From positions 1-26,043 of the forward strand of contig JAJIRX010000473.1 in assembly GCA_023853785.1 (NCBI GenBank): DNA of 26,043 nucleotides. Direction: 5' to 3'. The notes below the pieces were generated by a model. The model saw only the letters and a program-made list of their open reading frames with translations. It was not told where the DNA came from and did not search any database. Source of the stretch: Psilocybe azurescens (Eukaryota > Basidiomycota > Agaricomycetes > Agaricales > Agrocybaceae). Shown here piece by piece: positions 22,101-26,043 of the stretch (position 1 is its first letter; each line of letters begins with the position of its first letter). The position numbers and the translations under genes are program-made.

Positions 22101-23428
22101 ATGTCTACCCCAACCCTCTTCCAGCCCATCAAAGTCGGAAACAACGCACTCCAGCACCGTGTTGTTCTCGCACCGCTGACGCGTATGAAAGCGACAGAGA
22201 AAGAGCATGTTCCAACGGTCAGGCTGATGAAGACATACTACTCCCAAAGATCCAGCCTAGCAGGCTCCCTGCTTATTTCAGAAGCAACATTGATTGCACC
22301 TCAAGCTGGAGGATACGATAGTGTCCCTGGTATCTGGAATCAAGCCCAGATCGACGCGTGGAAAGAGGTATGCAATTCCCAGCGTCCTCTCTCGTACATA
22401 TACAATGTTAATTCGACTTCTGTGCTCTTCAGATAACCGACGCAGTACACGCCAACGGATCGTTTATCTATCTTCAGTTGTGGGCTTTAGGTCGGGGCGG
22501 AGAGTACCGTGTCCGGGAAGAAGACGGGTACGAGACCGTTGGACCATCACCCATCCCAATTACTCCTTCTAAGGAAGTCCAATCGCTCAAAGACTTCATC
22601 GTCCCCGAAGAGAAGAAATATGCAACCCCTAGGGCTCTGTCTATTCCAGAGATTCGCGAGTACGTGCGGTGGTACGCGGAGGCAGCCAAAAACGCTGTAG
22701 AAGGAGCCGGATTCGACGGGGTGGAGTTCCATAACGCGAACGGATACCTGCCTGATCAATTTTTGCAGGATGTAAGTAATCAACGAACGGATGTATACGG
22801 AGGCAGTGTGGAAGGCAGGAGTCGATTTGGACTCGAAGTCGTTGATGCGCTCGTTAAAGCCGTGGGTCAAGAAAAAGTCGGGGTCAGATTGAGTCCTTGG
22901 AAGGCCTTCCAAAGTAAGTTCTTAATAAAGAATTAATGCCGCACTATATTCCTAACAATCTACTATCTAATAGGCATGAGAATGGCAGACCCTATCCCCC
23001 AGTTCTCCCATTTCGTCCAAACACTTGCAGATGCGCATCCTAACCTGTCGTATCTACATGTCATCGAACCGGACACTCCTACCTTATCAAACGATTTCCT
23101 CCGGAATATATGGGCTCCGCGTCCATACATCAGCACTGGCCGGCACAACAGAGAGACAGCAATTGCACGATCAGATAAGAGCGGCGATCTTGTAGCATTT
23201 GGGCGGTGGTATATTTCTAATGTATGTATCCTTCTATGTCAAGAGACAACCTGTGTGCTGATCTTGATTTTTTAGCCTGATCTGCCCACTAGGCTGATTA
23301 AGAACATCCCCTTAACACCATATAGCAGCGACACATTCTATGTCCCTGTCAAATACGAAAGCACGGGGAAAGGTTACATTGACTATCCTTTCGCAGATGA
23401 GAAGGTCTCTGAGACGCTCTCTTCGTAG
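22101..23428 (+). CDS. old yellow enzyme family NADH:flavin oxidoreductase
   Basis: Predicted FMN-dependent ene-reductase that uses NAD(P)H to reduce activated C=C bonds; the cellular substrate is unknown. Exons are 22101-22367, 22433-22913, 22974-23221 and 23276-23428, giving 382 residues with no frame errors, normal for fungal family members. It forms one TIM barrel: LFQPIKVGNNALQHRVVLAPLTR at the start, LLISEATLIAPQAGGYDSVPG, FIYLQLWALGR, then GVEFHNANGYLPDQFL. This last motif supplies the substrate-binding His and Asn and the catalytic Tyr of the OYE family. After it come NQRTDVYGGSVEGRSRF and VGVRLSPW with the FMN-contact Arg, and a C-terminal GDLVAFGRWYISNPDLP. It is the intact member of a tandem pair; copy A is dead. 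It converges on the zinc-finger gene. Such genes are often multi-copy in mushrooms and serve stress or secondary metabolism, which is inference here. Confidence 0.93.
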
Positions 23429-23815
23429 ATATGGAGTATAAAGACAGCTAGATAATTAGAGTGTATATATTTAGAGGTGGTCAGAATTTTTACGCTTTTG
23501 TGGTTTATCAACCTCTATGCCCGATCACCGAGTCATGAAGGGCAACAAGATCGACTTTAAGCGCCCATGATCGGAGTCCTATTATGGAAATATTTCCCTT
23601 TGTCCTTCGTGCGACGCGTTGTATCTGGCTGCCCTTGAGCAGACCCACTTTTAAGCCATATTTGGACATCAGAAAGTTGAAATATGTGATCAATCAATTG
23701 TAGAAGTAAAATATCATTTGAACAAAGTATGCGCGTCAGAAGTACATCGGGCTGAGATCGTAGAAACATTAGAATAAGTGCTTGAGCGAAGAGGTAAAGT
23801 ATGCAAAACTAACCA

Positions 23816-24240
23816 GATGAAAACAAGAAATGGAAAGGGGGCTGAGACTGAGATGTTGATGATGTACAAATGCATGTAAGGGAATGAGGATGATGTGTAG
23901 GCAAAACAAATAGGGGAAAGAGAAAGGAATTTTGAAAAAAAAAAAAAGACGAAAAGAAGACTGGGATTGGATAAAAGGGGTATTGAGAGAAAAGCAAGTG
24001 ATCTGAAGGGAAAGGGAAAGTAAGAAGGAGAAAAGGGACCAAAGTGAAGACAAGTACAAGACAAAAGTGGTGGTGATGGCATGAAGAGGACGAAGAAAAG
24101 ATGACGATAAAAGATAAAAAGATAAAACCCAAAACCCAAAACCATAAAGCAAAACAAAATTAAAACGAAGCCATAAAGAAGCACAAAAGAAAGCTGCGAA
24201 AGAAGAAAGAAAGAGAAAGAAAGAAAGAAGTAGCACACAG
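23816..24240. repeat. purine-rich low-complexity tract
   Basis: The plus strand is almost entirely A/G-rich here, with an A13 run near 23935-23947 and GAAA repeats near 24190-24232. On the minus strand this is the pyrimidine-rich 3' end of the zinc-finger gene. The long open frames read through it on the minus strand (strings of Phe, Leu, Ser) are composition artefacts. The matching place in duplication unit A lacks this tract. Confidence 0.7.
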
Positions 24241-25676
24241 TCTACTTCCTCCCTTCCTCGCACCCCGACCGCCGTCCGCCCGCTCCTGTTCTTCCATTTC
24301 AAACTGATAGAGTACCCACCCCATATGATGCTTAGACTTGATGTGCCTCTTCAAGGCATCCGTCCGCGTGAACTCCCTTCCACACCCAAAGTCAAACCTC
24401 GTCGGATCACATCTATGACTCGGCTTCTGATGTTTAAGGCCCTCCAAATGTCTCTTCATATCGCCCAGAGCCTTGGTCTGTATCTCCGGGCAGGTGCGGC
24501 ACTGGAACATCGTTTTCCCGGTCTTGTTGCAGCGGAAGGTCGTGTAGCGTGCATCGCCGGAGCCTTCGAAAGAGTCTGGGGAGGGAGAGGAGAAGGAGGA
24601 GTTGTCTGACCCGGAGCGGGATTTACGGTTTCGCGCAGATGGGTCGGTCGAGTAGGGCTTTGCGCAAGCGCGAGGTTTGGCTTTGGTAGTGGTAGTGGTG
24701 TTTCTTTTGGTGGGGATGATTTGGGAGTAATGGGATAGGGAGAAAGAGAGCGCGATGACGAGGAGCTGGGGGATGATAACTCGGGCGTGGAAATGGAGTT
24801 TGCAAATTGGTGATGTAGCTGATGTTGCAAGCGTTCGTACGAGGGTCTTGGAAGTCCTCATCATCACTGTTGTCGTTGTCCTCTTCGGAAGACTGGCTCA
24901 TGATTTCGTCGTAGGAGGGGGCAGGAGTGGCACTAGGAGGGAGAATGGCTTCAGGCTGAGGTGCCTGCAAATAAATCTCCGAAGAATCTTGCTCTTCGGT
25001 GATAGGAAGGAAACTAGAGTGAAGAGGGGTGAGATGTCTTCCATCTCTTCGTCCTCGTCCTCGGCTTCGCCATCGCTGAGAAGAAGAGATAAGACTGGGA
25101 CGATGGATCAAGAGAATTAAGAATACTCACGCGTCTTCACCAGACTGCTCCCCGTCGCCCGTGCATTCTCTTTTGGAATGATACAACTCTTCGGGAATAA
25201 AGCTGTCGTTGAAGGCGCTGACTTTTGGCCAAACACCATGTAGCAGCATACTCGCGCATGTAATCGATAACCAGCATGGGCTCTTCCGTCTCCTCGGCGG
25301 ACTTCTCCTGGTCGTCCTCAGATTCTTCAGTCAGGTCGAAATCTCCGAGAGGGGATTATCCATGCATACTGCAAACGACGGTGGGGGTGGGGAGCCAAAT
25401 GCGAGTGGTCGCCATAAGGTATTTCGTCGTAAAAGAACCTGAGTTAAGGAAGGCGATGTTCCGTTTCGTCTCTTCATCGTATTTATTTGAGTCCAAGGTT
25501 GCCATGTACTCCTCTCTGGTCAAGGAGCCAGGCAAGAACTTGAGTTTGTTGAGAAACCCAGCAGATGTGGGTGTTTTACACGGTAAAAACGCGTCTCTTC
25601 CTGTTTCGCGGAGTGCCGCAGGCTTCTCCTTGCGCGAGCTGGTCAGGTCGAGGCTAACGGGGTGGCGTCTTGTCAT
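24160..25676 (-). CDS. acidic protein with two atypical C2H2 zinc fingers
   Basis: Probable nuclear DNA- or RNA-binding protein; function unknown. It starts MTRRHPVSLDLTSSRKEKPA and runs through LPGSLTREEYMATLDSNKYD (25676-about 25440). A likely intron (about 25439-25373) leads to an acidic segment with EESEDDQEKSAEETEEP, then NDSFIPEELYHSKRE. After another intron (about 25131-25077) come DGEAEDEDEEMED, SSEEDNDNSDDEDFQD and Ser/Pro-rich sequence. The fingers lie at 24507-24328: FQCRTC with two His 20 and 26 residues after the second Cys position region (RHLEGLKH), and HRCDPTRFDFGCGREFTRTDALKRHIKSKH with a wide Cys spacing. The frame breaks at 24843-24845, 25026-25029 and 25351-25354 (short G runs, each repaired by one base), and again near 24690 and 25230. 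The C-terminal end is uncertain: the nominal stop at 24160 lies in low-complexity DNA and the true stop may be near 24245. Confidence 0.65.
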
Positions 25677-25752
25677 GTCGGTGCAGAGAAGTAGATATAG
25701 ACGTTGAAAGTAAAAGAGGCGGTGGTGGTTGTGAATGAGGAGTATTCTTTAA

Positions 25753-26043
25753 CGGGGCACTCATTTGCAAGCCGATTATATACATATTCTTCACAATGAG
25801 ATTTGGCGATCTATACAATGGATTTATCTGTGCGACGCGCAAAGGATATTTCTGGATGGATTGAAATGGGTTAACACCGTTGTGACGAAAGCCAAGGCTT
25901 ACAAAGCAGTAACAAACGCACGTTTTGTTGGCCCTACTGTCAAAGATAAGATTCGGAAGAGGGTGGACAAAGGAGTTGTACAGCATCAAGCAATGAGGGC
26001 CGTGGCCCCAAAAACGTGGAAGTTGGCCCTCTTCATAATCGAG
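25753..26043 (+). CDS. open frame running off the right edge, unidentified
   Basis: Ninety-seven sense codons follow a TAA at 25750-25752 and stay open to the window end. The product contains LHNEIWRSIQWIYLCDAQRI, then WVNTVVTKAKAYKAV and VKDKIRKRVDKGVVQHQ. No domain is recognised and no in-frame ATG lies near its left end, so if real it is an internal or terminal exon of a gene beyond the window. A 111-residue minus-strand frame (25989-25654) overlaps it. Chance is a live alternative. Confidence 0.25.

Larger units (their letters stand above)
21776..24597. repeat. segmental duplication unit B (better preserved)
   Basis: This is the partner of unit A at 19384-21695. It holds the full-length flavoenzyme gene and the finger-coding end of the zinc-finger gene, and joins the rest of that gene at its right edge. 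It therefore looks like the parental arrangement, with A the derived copy. Boundaries are estimates by eye. Confidence 0.82.

Noticed and set aside
23714..24302. Phe/Leu/Ser-rich minus-strand frames of up to 177 residues that look like membrane proteins
   Set aside because: They are read from a purine-rich tract and its complement; the hydrophobic look is a base-composition artefact.
1..26043. tRNA genes, rRNA genes or CRISPR arrays
   Set aside because: No tRNA arm motifs, rRNA-like stretches or regularly spaced direct repeats were found by eye.

Overview
The window looks like nuclear DNA of a filamentous basidiomycete, most likely an Agaricomycete. Genes are dense and broken by many 45-75 nt introns (12 exons in the ABCE1 gene, 10 in the transporter). 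The gene families are fungal: a Snt1-like corepressor, RLI1, a DHA1-type MFS pump, an F-box protein with N-terminal cysteine pairs, and old yellow enzymes. Exon structures were worked out by hand from splice signals and reading-frame continuity. Family names come from motif recognition, not from a search.

Left half (1-14 kb), conserved genes. A Snt1/NCoR-like protein with two SANT domains (+, 487-5180) converges on a parvulin of the PIN4/Par14 type (-, 5572-6167). The parvulin gene is divergent from RLI1/ABCE1, the ribosome-recycling ATPase (+, 7038-9449). A 691-bp element with 25-bp terminal inverted repeats and a TA target duplication sits in their shared promoter, 18 bp upstream of the parvulin ATG. 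RLI1 converges on a DNAJC17-like J-domain protein (-, 10196-11541), which is divergent from an MFS transporter with a TATA box (+, 11810-13946).

Right half (14-26 kb), accessory and decaying material. It holds a gene-poor stretch, a broken TPR-protein gene with an internal 95-bp tandem duplication (-), an F-box gene with one frame change (-), and an old tandem segmental duplication. Each duplication unit carries an old yellow enzyme gene (+) facing the zinc-finger end of a C2H2-type gene (-). Unit A (about 19384-21695) is dead: its flavoenzyme has stops and frameshifts and has lost active-site residues, and its finger gene is a fragment. Unit B (about 21776-24597) has a full-length flavoenzyme and joins the complete zinc-finger gene (to 25676). 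An unidentified open frame leaves the right edge.

Several otherwise well-preserved genes, including the normally essential RLI1, are interrupted by frame changes at short homopolymers. Almost all are repaired by adding one base, and afterwards the SNT1, RLI1 and MFS coding lengths are each an exact multiple of three. The simplest reading is uncorrected homopolymer deletions in the assembly rather than gene death. I found no convincing new multi-gene system. The most informative items are the inserted inverted-repeat element, the asymmetric decay of the duplicated pair, and the error pattern.
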